Counted from the stretch's first letter, positions 28,569 through 37,682 are shown. The stretch: DNA of 64,000 bases from Pseudorhizobium banfieldiae (GCF_000967425.1 NZ_FO082820.1:3297501-3361500); one strand, 5' to 3'. The notes: generated from the sequence alone by a model not told the origin. Translations and numbers: made by a program.

Positions 28569-29171
28569 CTAACGCTGCGCGGTCATCCGCAGCATCCGGC
28601 ACAAGGCCGCCAGTTCGGCGTCGGTGCCGCTCGAGAGCAGGTCATCGCAACGGTTGAGCAGCCGGCGCTGCTCGTCTTCGGACATGGCGTTGAAGGCCTC
28701 ACGTTGCGCCGGGGTGAGGTCGGGCTCGGTACCTCCGACGCCCGGCCCACCCGCACCCGGCCCGCCCACACCCGCGCCGGCGCCACCGATTCCGAGTTCA
28801 ACATCGGCCCCGACGCCCGAACCTCCGCCGGCCCGCACCCCGGCACCGGCATTGACCCCGTTCGAGCCTCCGATCGAGGCGGTTGCATCGACATCGACAC
28901 CATCGCTGATATCCGCACCGATACTCGCATTCACGCCATCGGTGCCGCCCAAGGACGCATCCACATCGGCGAGGCTACTCCCTCCGACATTCGCGCTTGC
29001 GTCCACGCCGTTGCTACCGCCGACCGAAGCCCCGACTCCGAGGCCGTCGCTGGTATCGACGCCGACGCTGACGCCACCTACCGACACTCCCGCTTCCTGC
29101 GCACCCGCCGGCCCGAGAGCCGGCAAGAGCAGGCAAGCGGAGACGAGAAGCATGCTTCTCCTAACATTCAT
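28569..29171 (-). CDS. Glycine-rich repetitive secreted protein
   Basis: 200 residues from MNVRRSMLLVSACLL. GGAGG lies seven bases before this ATG, while an ATG two codons earlier is too close. A signal peptide is cut near GPAGAQEA. Residues 25-145 are low complexity: imperfect repeats of a hydrophobic-polar Gly pattern such as VSVGGVSVGVDTSDG, ASVGGSNGVDASANVGG and ASIGGSNGVNAGAGV. The C-terminal 50 residues form a non-repetitive helical module (DLTPAQREAFNAMSEDEQRR, then LCRMLRM) with two Cys. The repeats could form extended beta or collagen-like surface fibres. The function is unknown; similar proteins occur in rhizobia. Confidence 0.8.
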   Translation of the reverse strand: MNVRRSMLLVSACLLLPALGPAGAQEAGVSVGGVSVGVDTSDGLGVGASVGGSNGVDASANVGGSSLADVDASLGGTDGVNASIGADISDGVDVDATASIGGSNGVNAGAGVRAGGGSGVGADVELGIGGAGAGVGGPGAGGPGVGGTEPDLTPAQREAFNAMSEDEQRRLLNRCDDLLSSGTDAELAALCRMLRMTAQR

Positions 29172-29397
29172 GGCCATTCCTCCATACGAGACCCGCAACC
29201 ATCGCGGGCATGTACGGAACCGCCGTTGCATGGAGAAGGTTTCCCGGGAGCCCTCCGCTTTGCCGTGATCATTAACGCTGGGTCACTGTCGGATGGACTT
29301 CTGTGCCGGAAGCACGCAGAAGCCTCCGAGCTGCCGGCTACCTCCTCACTTGCGCAGCAGCGCGCGCCCATGATAGAGGCCATTCCATACCTTCCGT

Positions 29398-29482
29398 GCC
29401 CCGTTGGCGGAATTGGTAGACGCGCCTGACTCAAAATCAGGTTCCGAAAGGAGTGCTGGTTCGATTCCGGCACGGGGCACCA
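29398..29482 (+). tRNA. tRNA-Leu (anticodon CAA)
   Basis: 85 bases including an encoded CCA. The acceptor stem GCCCCGT pairs perfectly with ACGGGGC, followed by A and CCA. The anticodon stem CCTGA/TCAGG encloses the loop CTCAAAA, so the anticodon is CAA, reading UUG. The variable arm is long (GTTCCGAAAGGAGT region), as in class II tRNAs, and the T arm has GGTTCGATTCC. Confidence 0.97.
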
Positions 29483-29619
29483 TCCTCCCTGACATCCAGA
29501 GCCGCGTCTCACGCAGATGTGTGAGGGTCGTCTTCGTGCTCGACTCGGGACAATTGCGTCGTCCGGTCCGATGTTCTAATGAGCAACGACCCTGATCGGC
29601 CTCCGGCCCGGAGATGTGC

Positions 29620-30141
29620 ATGCCATCTGAAACCCGCTCCCCCGCCCTTTCCCGCCCCTTGATCTACGCTTCCGCGGTGACCCTTGGCATGGTGGCGACC
29701 GTTGGCGGAGCGCTCGCCTTCGAGCACATCGGCGGCTACATCCCCTGCGCGCTCTGCCTGCTGCAGCGCGACCCCTACTACTATGGAATCCCGGTCGGTA
29801 TCGCTGCGATCATCGCCGCCAGCTTCCGTGCACCCCCATGGGTTACCCGCAGCCTGCTCGCGCTCATCGGTGTGATGATGATCGTGGGTGCTGGCATGGG
29901 CGTATATCACGCGGGCGTCGAGTGGGGGTTCTGGGAGGGTCCGGCCACCTGCGCCACCAGTTCGCCCGGCATCACAACCAATGCCGGCAGCCTCCTGGAC
30001 GATCTGAACGCCTTTCACGGCCCATCCTGCACGCAGGCATCGCTGCGGGTACTTGGTCTGTCGTTCGCCGGCTGGAACGTGATTGCGAGCGTGATGCTGG
30101 CTGCCGTCGCCTTCCTCGGCGCGTCGGAGAAGACGGCCTGA
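29620..30141 (+). CDS. dsbB: Disulfide bond formation protein B
   Basis: 173 residues starting MPSETRSP, chosen because GGAG is six bases upstream; an ATG two codons earlier abuts the GGAG. Four membrane helices. The quinone-proximal pair is C43-x-x-C46 in IPCALCLLQRD, and the second periplasmic Cys are C111 (PATCATSS) and C137 (GPSCTQ). It reoxidises a DsbA-like partner and passes electrons to ubiquinone. It is of the alphaproteobacterial type, with only weak overall identity to E. coli DsbB. It converges on the HNH gene. Confidence 0.93.
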   Translation: MPSETRSPALSRPLIYASAVTLGMVATVGGALAFEHIGGYIPCALCLLQRDPYYYGIPVGIAAIIAASFRAPPWVTRSLLALIGVMMIVGAGMGVYHAGVEWGFWEGPATCATSSPGITTNAGSLLDDLNAFHGPSCTQASLRVLGLSFAGWNVIASVMLAAVAFLGASEKTA

Positions 30142-30147
30142 ACGGCT

Positions 30148-30705
30148 TCAAGGCTGCAGTTCGGTATCCCAGTAGAGATAGTCCATCCAGCTTTCGTGCA
30201 GGTAGTTCGGCGGGAAGAGCCGGCCATTGTTGTGAAGGTCCTGCACCGTCGGCGGATAAGGCTTCTGGTGTGGGAACATGCCGGCCTGCTTCGGCAGCTT
30301 GCTACCCTTGCGAAGATTGCAGGGAGAACAGGCAGCCACGACGTTCTCCCACGTCGTCTGCCCGCCATGTGCCCGCGGGATAACGTGGTCGAAGGTCAAC
30401 TCGTCGCGGGAACCGCAGTACTGGCACTCGAAGCGATCGCGCAGGAAGACGTTGAACCGGGTGAAGGCCGGGTGGCGAGTGGGCTGCACGTAGGTCTTGA
30501 GGCTGACGACGCTCGGCAGGCGCATGGAAAAGCTGGGCGACGAGACGGATTGTTCGTATTCGGCGATGATGTTCACACGGTCCAGGAATACGGCCTTGAT
30601 CGCGTCCTGCCAGGACCACAGCGACAAGGGATAGTAACTCAGCGGCCGGTAGTCGGCGTTCAGGACGAGCGCCGGCAAGGCCTGGGGAGAGACTGCAATC
30701 GTCAA
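30148..30705 (-). CDS. HNH endonuclease family protein
   Basis: 185 residues. The HNH core is CQYCGSRDELTFDHVIPRAHGG ending NVVAACSPCNLRKG, with paired CxxC zinc ligands and the catalytic His in FDHVIPR (near residue 106). The N-terminal VLNADYRPLSYYPLSLWSW is typical of the widespread chromosomal HNH family found next to housekeeping genes. It is usually thought to act in DNA processing or repair, but its in vivo role is unproven. No toxin, phage or methyltransferase partner lies nearby. Confidence 0.92.
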   Translation of the reverse strand: MTIAVSPQALPALVLNADYRPLSYYPLSLWSWQDAIKAVFLDRVNIIAEYEQSVSSPSFSMRLPSVVSLKTYVQPTRHPAFTRFNVFLRDRFECQYCGSRDELTFDHVIPRAHGGQTTWENVVAACSPCNLRKGSKLPKQAGMFPHQKPYPPTVQDLHNNGRLFPPNYLHESWMDYLYWDTELQP

Positions 30706-30796
30706 GGGGTACTCCTTACCGATTCGGCATCCGCAGTTTTATATTAGGTCCGTTGCCACAGAATTGTGAAGCAGAAATAACAGTGGTGGGCAGTAG

Positions 30797-31441
30797 TTAC
30801 CCCGCAACTGGGGCCACATCTTTGCGGATGCTGGCGGAATAGTAGGCCCATAGAAGTCGGGCCGCGACCGAACGCCATGGCTGCCAAACCTCCGCCATCC
30901 CCGCGAGCGACCGGGCGGATGGCCTTCCCGGCAGGCCGAAAGCATGGGCGGCAGCAGCCTGCAAGGCGACATCGCCTGACGGAAATATATCTGGATGGCC
31001 GCCGCAGAACATCAGATAGACTTCGGCCGTCCATGGCCCCACCCCGTAAAGCGCCGTCAGCTTCGCCATCGCAGCGGCGGGCTCCATCCGCGCGACTTCT
31101 TCCAGGTCTACCTCACCATTGGCCACAGCTCGGGCAACATGTGCGAGCGTGGCTGCCTTGGCGCGCGACAAGCCGAAGGACGCAATCGTTGCCGGCTGAT
31201 GGCCAAGATAGGTTTCGGCCGTGGTTGGTCCCGCCGCGCGGATGCGGTTCCAGATCGCCGCGGCGCTCGCTTTCGAGACCACCTGCGAGACGATGATGAA
31301 GGCTAGCCCGGCAAAGCCTGCCTCCACCAACCTCAGCGGCACGGGACCGGCAGCCTCGATCACCGGCACCAGCCGCGGGTCGAGTGACGCCAGCGCCGCA
31401 AGGCCGACCTGGATGTCGCTTTCGTTGCGGATGATGCACAT
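30797..31441 (-). CDS. DNA-3-methyladenine glycosylase II (AlkA-like)
   Basis: 214 residues from MCIIRNESDIQVGL; other in-frame ATGs upstream (for example 31474) would run into the divergent gluQRS start region. The HhH-GPD motif is clear: LTALYGVGPWTAEVYLMF (helix-hairpin-helix) with the catalytic Asp in IFPSGDVALQ. It lacks the FeS cluster Cys of endonuclease III and fits the AlkA class, which removes alkylated bases. The gene diverges from gluQRS with 46 bases between starts. Confidence 0.9.
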   Translation of the reverse strand: MCIIRNESDIQVGLAALASLDPRLVPVIEAAGPVPLRLVEAGFAGLAFIIVSQVVSKASAAAIWNRIRAAGPTTAETYLGHQPATIASFGLSRAKAATLAHVARAVANGEVDLEEVARMEPAAAMAKLTALYGVGPWTAEVYLMFCGGHPDIFPSGDVALQAAAAHAFGLPGRPSARSLAGMAEVWQPWRSVAARLLWAYYSASIRKDVAPVAG

Positions 31442-31487
31442 GTTTTGTCCCTGTGGTCCCGCCACCGATTTCATGCCAGAAGAAACC

Positions 31488-32369
31488 ATGCTCGCACCAC
31501 CCGGTCAAAGACCCGTCTTCCGTTTTGCGCCCAGCCCGAACGGCCCCCTGCATCTCGGCCATGCGCTCTCCGCCATTCTCAACCATGAGATGGCGCAGGC
31601 GGTCGGCGGGCGCTTTCTGCTGCGCATCGAGGATATCGACCTCGCCCGTTGCACGCCGGATCATGAGGAAGCCATCTACAGGGACCTCGCCTGGCTGGGA
31701 CTTCGATGGGAGCAACCGGTCCGCCGCCAGTCGGAGCATTTTGGCGACTATGGCGCGGCGCTGGATCGGCTGAGGGAGATGGAGCTTGTCTACCCCGCCT
31801 TCATGACCCGCGGCGACGTGAAATCCGCCGTTGCCGCGCATGAGGCGGCCGGTGAGGTATGGCCTCGCGACCCGGACGGATCGCCGCTTTATCCGGACGC
31901 CGACCGTAAGAGGAGCGAGACGGAGCGTCGGCGCCTGCTGGCGGAAGGCAGCCGGCACGCATGGCGTCTCGACATGGCAGGGGCGCTGGCAAGGGTCGCC
32001 CGTCCGCTCACATGGCGGGAGACGGGAGAAGGCTGCGAAGAGGAAATGCAGGCGGACCCTGCGGCCTGGGGTGACGTCATCCTGTCTCGTTCGGATGCGC
32101 CGTCGAGCTATCATCTCTCGGTGGTGGTGGACGATGCACTGCAGGGGATCACTCACGTGGTCCGCGGCGTCGACCTCTACCATGCAACCTCGGTACATCG
32201 GCTGCTGCAGGAACTGCTGGGTCTTCCCGAGCCGGTCTATCACCACCACCGGCTGATCCTCGGGCCGGATGGCCGGAAGCTCTCGAAGAGCGAGCAGTCG
32301 ACGGGGCTCGCGGCACTCAGGGCCGCCGGCGCCTCACCCGCCGACATTCGCCGACGGATCGGGCTCTGA
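31488..32369 (+). CDS. gluQ: Glutamyl-Q tRNA(Asp) synthetase
   Basis: 293 residues, the right size for this paralog of GluRS that lacks the anticodon-binding domain and attaches Glu to queuosine in tRNA-Asp. FAPSPNGPLHLGHALSA contains the HIGH-like motif, and GPDGRKLSKSEQ is the KMSKS-like motif. The Cys cluster that binds zinc in the E. coli enzyme is missing at the expected place (LVYPAFMTRGDVK). The ATG at 31488 follows AGAAGAA; an ATG five codons upstream is an alternative. Its last 36 bases overlap the brkB-like gene on the other strand. A queuosine link recurs at yhhQ near 59 kb. Confidence 0.93.
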   Translation: MLAPPGQRPVFRFAPSPNGPLHLGHALSAILNHEMAQAVGGRFLLRIEDIDLARCTPDHEEAIYRDLAWLGLRWEQPVRRQSEHFGDYGAALDRLREMELVYPAFMTRGDVKSAVAAHEAAGEVWPRDPDGSPLYPDADRKRSETERRRLLAEGSRHAWRLDMAGALARVARPLTWRETGEGCEEEMQADPAAWGDVILSRSDAPSSYHLSVVVDDALQGITHVVRGVDLYHATSVHRLLQELLGLPEPVYHHHRLILGPDGRKLSKSEQSTGLAALRAAGASPADIRRRIGL

Positions 32370-33299
32370 GGCATCCTTGATCCGGCTGTCTCGGTTGTTG
32401 CGCCTGCGGCGCGCATGCACGACCACGGAATAGACGCGATATTTCATGAGCGCCGCATTGATCTCTGCGCCCAGCATGAAGATCACGCCCACCATGTAGA
32501 GGAAGACGAGCACGATCATGACGGACGCCAGACCCGCGTAGGTCGCCGCGTAGTTTGCGAACGTGGCCAGGTAGGACGCGAATATCAGCGCGCCGATCGT
32601 CCAAAGGACGAGCGTCACCACGACACCGGGCAGCACGTCGATGATCCGCCGGTGCCCGTCCGGCAACCATTTGTGCGACAGGATGAGGCCGCCCATCAGG
32701 ACCAGAACGGTACCGTAGAGCCCCCAATCGGATGCGGCGCGAAGGAGATCCTGCAGCCAGGGAAAGAAGCGTTCTCCATAGTGGAGGGCAACGGGCACCG
32801 CCACAAGCAGGGTGCTGATGACCGCAAAGATGATGACGGCCGCGATGACGTAGCCGAGACTTGCGAGACGCGTTATGTACCAGGCCCGCGTCTCGCTGAC
32901 CCGATAAGCGCGGTTCAGCGACACCCGCAAGGCTTCGACGCCATTGGACGCGAAGTAGGCGGCCGCAAGCACCGACAGCGTGAGAAGCCCTCCGCGCGGG
33001 ATCGTCAGTACCTGCTCGATCTCCCGCGACAGGGGATCGGCAATGTCCTGGGGCCAGGTGTCGAAGAGCAGATGCACGGCGGTTTCGGAAAACGTGTCTG
33101 CGCCGAGGAATCCGGCAAGCGCGGTGCCGAAGATCAGGAAGGGAAACAGGGCAAGCAGGCCGGACAGTGCGACATGGCTCGCCATGGCCCAGCCATCGTC
33201 TTCGTTGAAGTGGCAATAGGCATCATAGGCGACCTTCCAGGCGAGCCCCAGCCCGCGGATCCTGCTCTTCTTCTCGGCCAAGGTCGGCTCCGTTGTCAC
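32334..33299 (-). CDS. YihY/BrkB family inner membrane protein
   Basis: 321 residues with about six hydrophobic segments between 40 and 285. Family landmarks are DDGWAMASHVALSGLLALFP, the YFASNGVEALRVSLNRAYRV helix and the GASFANYAATYAGLA-like region (TFANYAATYAGLASVMIVLV). The C-terminus is basic (VVVHARRRRNNRDSRIK). These proteins were once called ribonuclease BN but have no nuclease activity; a transport or envelope role is likely. Its end overlaps gluQRS by 36 bases (convergent). Confidence 0.93.
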   Translation of the reverse strand: MTTEPTLAEKKSRIRGLGLAWKVAYDAYCHFNEDDGWAMASHVALSGLLALFPFLIFGTALAGFLGADTFSETAVHLLFDTWPQDIADPLSREIEQVLTIPRGGLLTLSVLAAAYFASNGVEALRVSLNRAYRVSETRAWYITRLASLGYVIAAVIIFAVISTLLVAVPVALHYGERFFPWLQDLLRAASDWGLYGTVLVLMGGLILSHKWLPDGHRRIIDVLPGVVVTLVLWTIGALIFASYLATFANYAATYAGLASVMIVLVFLYMVGVIFMLGAEINAALMKYRVYSVVVHARRRRNNRDSRIKDASEPDPSANVGG

Positions 33300-33346
33300 T
33301 GCACCCGAAATATGGGATGCACGGGCACCTTGTACAGGACCCTTTC

Positions 33347-34180
33347 ATGCCGCATCAGAGATCGATCATCATTACCGGCTGCTCTTCGGGCATCGGCGCC
33401 CATTGCGCCCGCGCCCTCAAGCGGGACGGCTGGCAGGTCTTTGCTACGGTCCGCAAGACGGAGGATCTTGCCTCCCTTGAGGCGGACGGCATTGAAGCGC
33501 TGCTGATGGACTACACGAAGCCGGAGACGATCGCGGCGATGGTAGAGGTCGTGCGGCAGCGCACCGGCGACCAGATCGACGCCCTCTTCAACAACGGCGC
33601 CTACGGGCAGCCCGGCGCCGTCGAGGATCTCGCGACCCATGTCCTTCGCGAGCAATTCGAGACCAACCTGTTCGGCTGGCACGACCTGACCCGCAAGGTC
33701 ATTCCGCTCATGCGCCGACAGGGCCATGGGCGGATCGTCAATTGCTCCTCCATTCTCGGGCTTCTGCCCTATCGCTACCGCGGCGCCTATACCGCCTCAA
33801 AGTATGCGCTTGAGGGCCTGACAGTGACCCTGCGGATGGAACTCGAAGGCAGTGGCATCCACGTCAGCCTGATCGAACCCGGGCCGATCGCCTCGCGCTT
33901 CACGGCCAATGCGCTGGCGAAGATCGAGGAACATGTCGACCTGGAGAACTCGGCGCATTCGGCCGAATACAAGCGCCAGCTCGCCCGCCTGAGTGGCACG
34001 GGTGCCAAAAACCGACACAGGCTCGGTCCCGAAGCGGTCTACGACGTCTTGACGCATGCCTTGACCGCATCCCGCCCCAAACCACATTATCTGGTCACGA
34101 CACCCGCCAAGCAGGGAGCCTTGCTCAAGCGGCTCCTCCCGGCCGATCTCTTCTACCGCCTGATGCGCCGGCTGGACTGA
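33347..34180 (+). CDS. Short-chain dehydrogenase/reductase
   Basis: 277 residues starting MPHQRSIIITGCSS, with AGGAC six to ten bases upstream; the 18 upstream codons lack family similarity. The classical SDR has the cofactor motif TGCSSGIG (residues 9-16), the NNGAYGQ segment, and the catalytic Ser-Tyr-Lys in NCSSILG and YTASKYALEG. An Arg in the position after the first strand (ALKRDG) hints at NADP use. The C-terminal TNALAKIEEHV resembles retinol-dehydrogenase-like SDRs. The substrate is unknown. Confidence 0.92.
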   Translation: MPHQRSIIITGCSSGIGAHCARALKRDGWQVFATVRKTEDLASLEADGIEALLMDYTKPETIAAMVEVVRQRTGDQIDALFNNGAYGQPGAVEDLATHVLREQFETNLFGWHDLTRKVIPLMRRQGHGRIVNCSSILGLLPYRYRGAYTASKYALEGLTVTLRMELEGSGIHVSLIEPGPIASRFTANALAKIEEHVDLENSAHSAEYKRQLARLSGTGAKNRHRLGPEAVYDVLTHALTASRPKPHYLVTTPAKQGALLKRLLPADLFYRLMRRLD

Positions 34181-34203
34181 CAACAAAAAGGTCTACATCT
34201 CGA

Positions 34204-34401
34204 ATGTCCACATTCACCACCATCCTCACCGTCATCGTGATGGGCCTTGTTGTCCTCGTCCTGATCCGCGGGCTGTTCAACATGATGAAGGGAACCGATG
34301 CCAACAAGTCGAACAAGCTGATGCAGTTGCGGCTTATGCTCCAGGCGGTCGCCATCGTGCTCATCATGCTCACCCTCTGGATTACCGGCGGCGGGCGATA
34401 G
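34204..34401 (+). CDS. HIG1-like twin transmembrane protein
   Basis: 65 residues with two helices (about 5-25 FTTILTVIVMGLVVLVLIRG and 45-62 LQAVAIVLIMLTLWI) around a conserved basic loop (NKSNKLMQLRLMLQ). This is the bacterial HIG1/twin-TM form, whose mitochondrial relatives (Rcf1/HIGD) modulate cytochrome c oxidase. In rhizobia it regularly precedes the cobalamin adenosyltransferase gene, which here starts two bases after its stop, so they are cotranscribed. A respiratory role is inferred from the domain only. Confidence 0.82.
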   Translation: MSTFTTILTVIVMGLVVLVLIRGLFNMMKGTDANKSNKLMQLRLMLQAVAIVLIMLTLWITGGGR

Positions 34402-34403
34402 AA

Positions 34404-34976
34404 ATGGTCAGGATCAACAGGATCTACACCCGCACCGGCGACAAGGGCATGACTTCGCTGGTCAGCGGCCCGCGGCGGGACAAGCACGACCTGCGCGTCG
34501 AAGCCTATGGCACGGTGGACGAAACGAATTCGGTCATCGGCATGGCGCGTCTCCATACGTCCGGCATGCAGAAGCTCGATCCAATGCTGGCGCGCATCCA
34601 GAACGACCTCTTCGACCTGGGCGCGGACCTCGCCAACCCGGAGGTCGAGGAGAACCCTGAATACGAGCCTCTGCGCGTCGTACCGGCCCAGGTGACGCGG
34701 ATAGAAAGCGAAATCGATGAGCTGAACGCGGTGATCGAACCGCTACGCTCCTTTGTCCTGCCGGGCGGATCTCCGGCTGCGGCCGCCCTGCATTTGGCCC
34801 GAACCGTGTCCCGGCGTGCCGAAAGACTGATGGTGGAGCTGTCGCGGCGAGAGACCGTCGCCGAACCGGCGCTGCAATACATCAACCGGCTCTCCGACTT
34901 CCTGTTCGTCGCCGCCCGCCACGCCAATGATGACGGCAAGGTCGATGTGCTGTGGGTACCGGGGAAGAATCGGTAA
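34404..34976 (+). CDS. Cob(I)yrinic acid a,c-diamide/cob(I)alamin adenosyltransferase (PduO type)
   Basis: 190 residues. Makes adenosylcobalamin by transferring the adenosyl group of ATP to cob(I)alamin. The PduO-type ATP site is present at the N-terminus (YTRTGDKGMTSLVSG), followed by VEAYGTVDETNSVIG, VLPGGSPAAAALHLART and the RRAERLMVEL Arg-Glu pair. It acts together with the cobaltochelatase genes at the other end of the window in cobalamin synthesis. It is translated directly after the twin-TM gene. Confidence 0.95.
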   Translation: MVRINRIYTRTGDKGMTSLVSGPRRDKHDLRVEAYGTVDETNSVIGMARLHTSGMQKLDPMLARIQNDLFDLGADLANPEVEENPEYEPLRVVPAQVTRIESEIDELNAVIEPLRSFVLPGGSPAAAALHLARTVSRRAERLMVELSRRETVAEPALQYINRLSDFLFVAARHANDDGKVDVLWVPGKNR

Positions 34977-34995
34977 CGAGAGGCAAGCGGCATCC

Positions 34996-35742
34996 ATGTT
35001 CATCCCGATCCATGATGCCAACACGCTGAAGCACATCCGCGCCCAGTATGTGACGATCGCGCTGATCCTCACCAATGTCGCAGTCTGGGCCTTCACTGCA
35101 TTAACGCCGGAGATGATAGGTGAATTGGCGGCGCTCGGCCTCGGCTTCATCCCCGCCGTCGCCTCCGATCAAGCCTACCTCGATCCCGAGCTTGTCCTGG
35201 TTCCGACGGGCCTGACCTACGTCACCTATGCTTTCATCCACCTGGACTTCTGGCACTTGGCCTCGAACATGGTCTTCCTGTGGGTCTTCGGCGATAACGT
35301 CGAGGATGCGCTCGGACATGTCCGGTTCCTGGTCTTCTATCTCCTCTGTGCTGCGGCCGGGGCAATGCTGCATGCGGTGATCGCTCCGGCATCGGAGGGT
35401 CCGCTGATCGGCGCGTCCGGGGCCATATCCGGCGTCGTCGCCGCCTATTTCATCCTGCATCCGCGCGTTCGGCTCTGGGTGCTGGTACTGTTCCGCATAC
35501 CGCTTCCGTTTCCAGCTTTCATTCCGCTGACGCTCTGGCTGCTGCAGCAGTTCGCCATGCTGGCGCTCGACCTAGACGGCATGGTGTCCTGGGGCGCCCA
35601 TGTCGGCGGGATCCTGGCAGGAGCAATCCTCATCCTCTTCATGCGACGGAAGGGCATGCCGCTCTTCGATCGCCAGATCGTCATTCCCAAGGCGGTCGAA
35701 ACCCGCGCCACCGTACCTGTTGTCGGTCCGCGCCAACCATAG
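34996..35742 (+). CDS. Rhomboid family intramembrane serine protease
   Basis: 248 residues with six or seven helices. The catalytic Ser lies in GASGAISGVVAA (near residue 140) and the partner His in SWGAHVGGILAG (near 200). Loop L1 HLDFWHLASNMVFLWVFGDNVE is typical. It cleaves membrane proteins within the bilayer; the target is unknown. It begins 20 bases after the adenosyltransferase stop and probably belongs to the same operon. The frame upstream of MFIPIHDA overlaps that gene and is not used. Confidence 0.94.
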   Translation: MFIPIHDANTLKHIRAQYVTIALILTNVAVWAFTALTPEMIGELAALGLGFIPAVASDQAYLDPELVLVPTGLTYVTYAFIHLDFWHLASNMVFLWVFGDNVEDALGHVRFLVFYLLCAAAGAMLHAVIAPASEGPLIGASGAISGVVAAYFILHPRVRLWVLVLFRIPLPFPAFIPLTLWLLQQFAMLALDLDGMVSWGAHVGGILAGAILILFMRRKGMPLFDRQIVIPKAVETRATVPVVGPRQP

Positions 35743-35895
35743 ACGGCAGTCATAGCGGTATGATCAAAGCGCACGCGTCGCGGCCCAAAACCACGTTGTA
35801 ATCGCGCCAAAAATGGGTATCCATGTCGCCCACTGACTAGAGGACGAACGGGAGAGGCTGCATTCGAGCGGCTCCATAAGTCAAGGAAGGACCCC

Positions 35896-36645
35896 ATGAA
35901 GATCCTGGTACCTGTGAAGCGAGTGGTCGACTATAACGTCAAGATCCGCGTCAAGCCTGATGGCACCGGCGTTGAGCTCGCGAACGTCAAGATGTCGATG
36001 AACCCGTTCGACGAGATCGCGGTCGAGGAAGCCCTGCGCCTGAAGGAAGCGGGCAAGGCCGAGGAAGTGGTGGTCGTCTCCATCGGTCCCGCCAAGGCCG
36101 AAGAAACCCTCCGCACCGGGCTCGCCATGGGTGCCGATCGGGCAATCCTGGTGGAGACGGACGACACGGTCGAGCCGCTGGCTGTTGCCAAGATCCTCAA
36201 GGGTGTCGCCGAAGCGGAAGCTCCTGGCCTCGTCATCATGGGCAAGCAGGCGATCGACGATGACAGCAACCAGACCGGCCAGATGCTCGCCGCCCTCCTG
36301 AAGTGCGGCCAGGCGACCTTCGCATCCAAGGTCGAGCTTGCCGAGGGATCCGCCAAGGTAACGCGCGAAGTCGACGGCGGGCTGCAGACGATCGACGTGA
36401 AGCTGCCGGCAATCGTGACTACGGACCTTCGCCTCAACGAGCCGCGCTATGCATCGCTGCCGAACATCATGAAGGCAAAGAAGAAGCCGCTCGACAAGAA
36501 GACGCCTTCCGATTTCGGCGTCGACACGGCGCAGCGCCTCAAGGTGCTGAAGACCGAGGAGCCGGGCGGCCGCAAGGCCGGCATCAAGGTGAAGACCGTT
36601 GCCGAGCTCGTCGAGAAGCTCAAGACCGAAGCCGGCGTGCTTTAA
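35896..36645 (+). CDS. etfB: Electron transfer flavoprotein beta subunit
   Basis: 249 residues. [19 protein letters not shown] is the typical start, with AAGGAAGG five bases upstream. The AMP/FAD-binding features [19 protein letters not shown] and the signature [27 protein letters not shown] are present. Together with EtfA it carries electrons from acyl-CoA and other dehydrogenases to ubiquinone through ETF-QO. The 153-base spacer upstream may hold its promoter; a TTGTAA and TATCCA pair 16 bases apart is a weak candidate. Confidence 0.98.
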   Translation: MKILVPVKRVVDYNVKIRVKPDGTGVELANVKMSMNPFDEIAVEEALRLKEAGKAEEVVVVSIGPAKAEETLRTGLAMGADRAILVETDDTVEPLAVAKILKGVAEAEAPGLVIMGKQAIDDDSNQTGQMLAALLKCGQATFASKVELAEGSAKVTREVDGGLQTIDVKLPAIVTTDLRLNEPRYASLPNIMKAKKKPLDKKTPSDFGVDTAQRLKVLKTEEPGGRKAGIKVKTVAELVEKLKTEAGVL

Positions 36646-36670
36646 GTCGGAAGAACAGGGAGACAAAGAC

Positions 36671-37600
36671 ATGGCCATTCTTCTTCTGGCAGAACACGAC
36701 AACAGCAGCGTTTCCGATCAGACCGCCAAGGCATTGACCGCGGCGAAGTCGATCGGTGGGGACATCCACGTCCTCGTCGCCGGCTCCGGCGCACAGGCTG
36801 CCGCCGATGCGGCCGCCAAGCTCGACGGCGTCTCTAAGGTCCTGCTCGCTGACAGCGGAGACCTTGCCAATAACCTGGCCGAACCGCTGGCCGACCTGAT
36901 CGTGTCGCTGGCGGGCAGCTACGACACCATCATTGCCCCGGCAACGGCGTCCGCAAAGAACGTCATGCCACGGGTCGCAGCACTGCTGGACGTCATGCAG
37001 GTTTCCGAAATCATCGAAGTGGTCTCTGCCGACACCTTCAAGCGGCCGATCTATGCGGGCAATGCCATCCAGACGGTGCAGTCGACCGATGCAAAAAAGG
37101 TGATCACCGTGCGCACCGCAGCCTTCTCGGCTGTAGGCGAAGGCGGTTCGGCTTCGGTCGAGACGGTTTCGGCAGCGGCCAATCCCGGCCTTTCCAGCTT
37201 CGTCTCCGACGCGATCGCGTCTTCCGAGCGTCCGGAACTGACCTCCGCGAAGATCATTGTTTCGGGCGGCCGCGCCCTCGGCTCGGCCGACAAGTTCAAC
37301 GAAGTGATCCTTCCGCTTGCCGACAAGCTGGGTGCCGCAGTCGGCGCTTCGCGTGCGGCAGTCGACGCGGGCTACGCGCCGAACGACTGGCAGGTCGGCC
37401 AGACCGGCAAGGTCGTCGCGCCCGACCTCTACATCGCCGCCGGCATTTCCGGAGCGATCCAGCACCTGGCCGGTATGAAGGATTCCAAGGTCATCGTCGC
37501 CATCAACAAGGACGAGGAGGCGCCGATCTTCCAGGTCGCCGACTACGGTCTCGTAGGTGATCTGTTCGAACTTCTGCCGGAACTCCAGGAGTCGCTTTAG
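36671..37600 (+). CDS. etfA: Electron transfer flavoprotein alpha subunit
   Basis: 309 residues from [14 protein letters not shown]. The C-terminal FAD-binding domain shows [36 protein letters not shown] and [19 protein letters not shown] blocks, near-invariant in the family. It starts 25 bases after etfB with GGGAGA upstream. The order etfB-etfA-hbd is conserved in rhizobia and links fatty acid or hydroxybutyrate oxidation to the respiratory chain. Confidence 0.98.
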   Translation: MAILLLAEHDNSSVSDQTAKALTAAKSIGGDIHVLVAGSGAQAAADAAAKLDGVSKVLLADSGDLANNLAEPLADLIVSLAGSYDTIIAPATASAKNVMPRVAALLDVMQVSEIIEVVSADTFKRPIYAGNAIQTVQSTDAKKVITVRTAAFSAVGEGGSASVETVSAAANPGLSSFVSDAIASSERPELTSAKIIVSGGRALGSADKFNEVILPLADKLGAAVGASRAAVDAGYAPNDWQVGQTGKVVAPDLYIAAGISGAIQHLAGMKDSKVIVAINKDEEAPIFQVADYGLVGDLFELLPELQESL

Positions 37601-37660
37601 TCGTTGCTTCGCACCTGCGAAAAACGCTAGAACTGACGCCAGTCGGCCAAGATAAGAAAG

Positions 37661-37682
37661 GCCGGCCCTTCGAGGGGCCGGC
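37661..37682 (+). terminator. Strong hairpin between etfA and hbd
   Basis: GCCGGCCC-TTCGAG-GGGCCGGC, an 8-bp all-GC stem. No T-run follows on the plus strand (ATCAAAGC), so it may be an attenuator or mRNA 3'-end stabiliser rather than a full terminator. It sits 39 bases before the hbd start codon. Confidence 0.45.

Noticed and set aside
28461..29429. 322-residue Thr/Asp-rich open frame on the plus strand
   Set aside because: Complement of the glycine-rich repeat gene; the minus-strand reading has a signal peptide and ribosome-binding site and is preferred.
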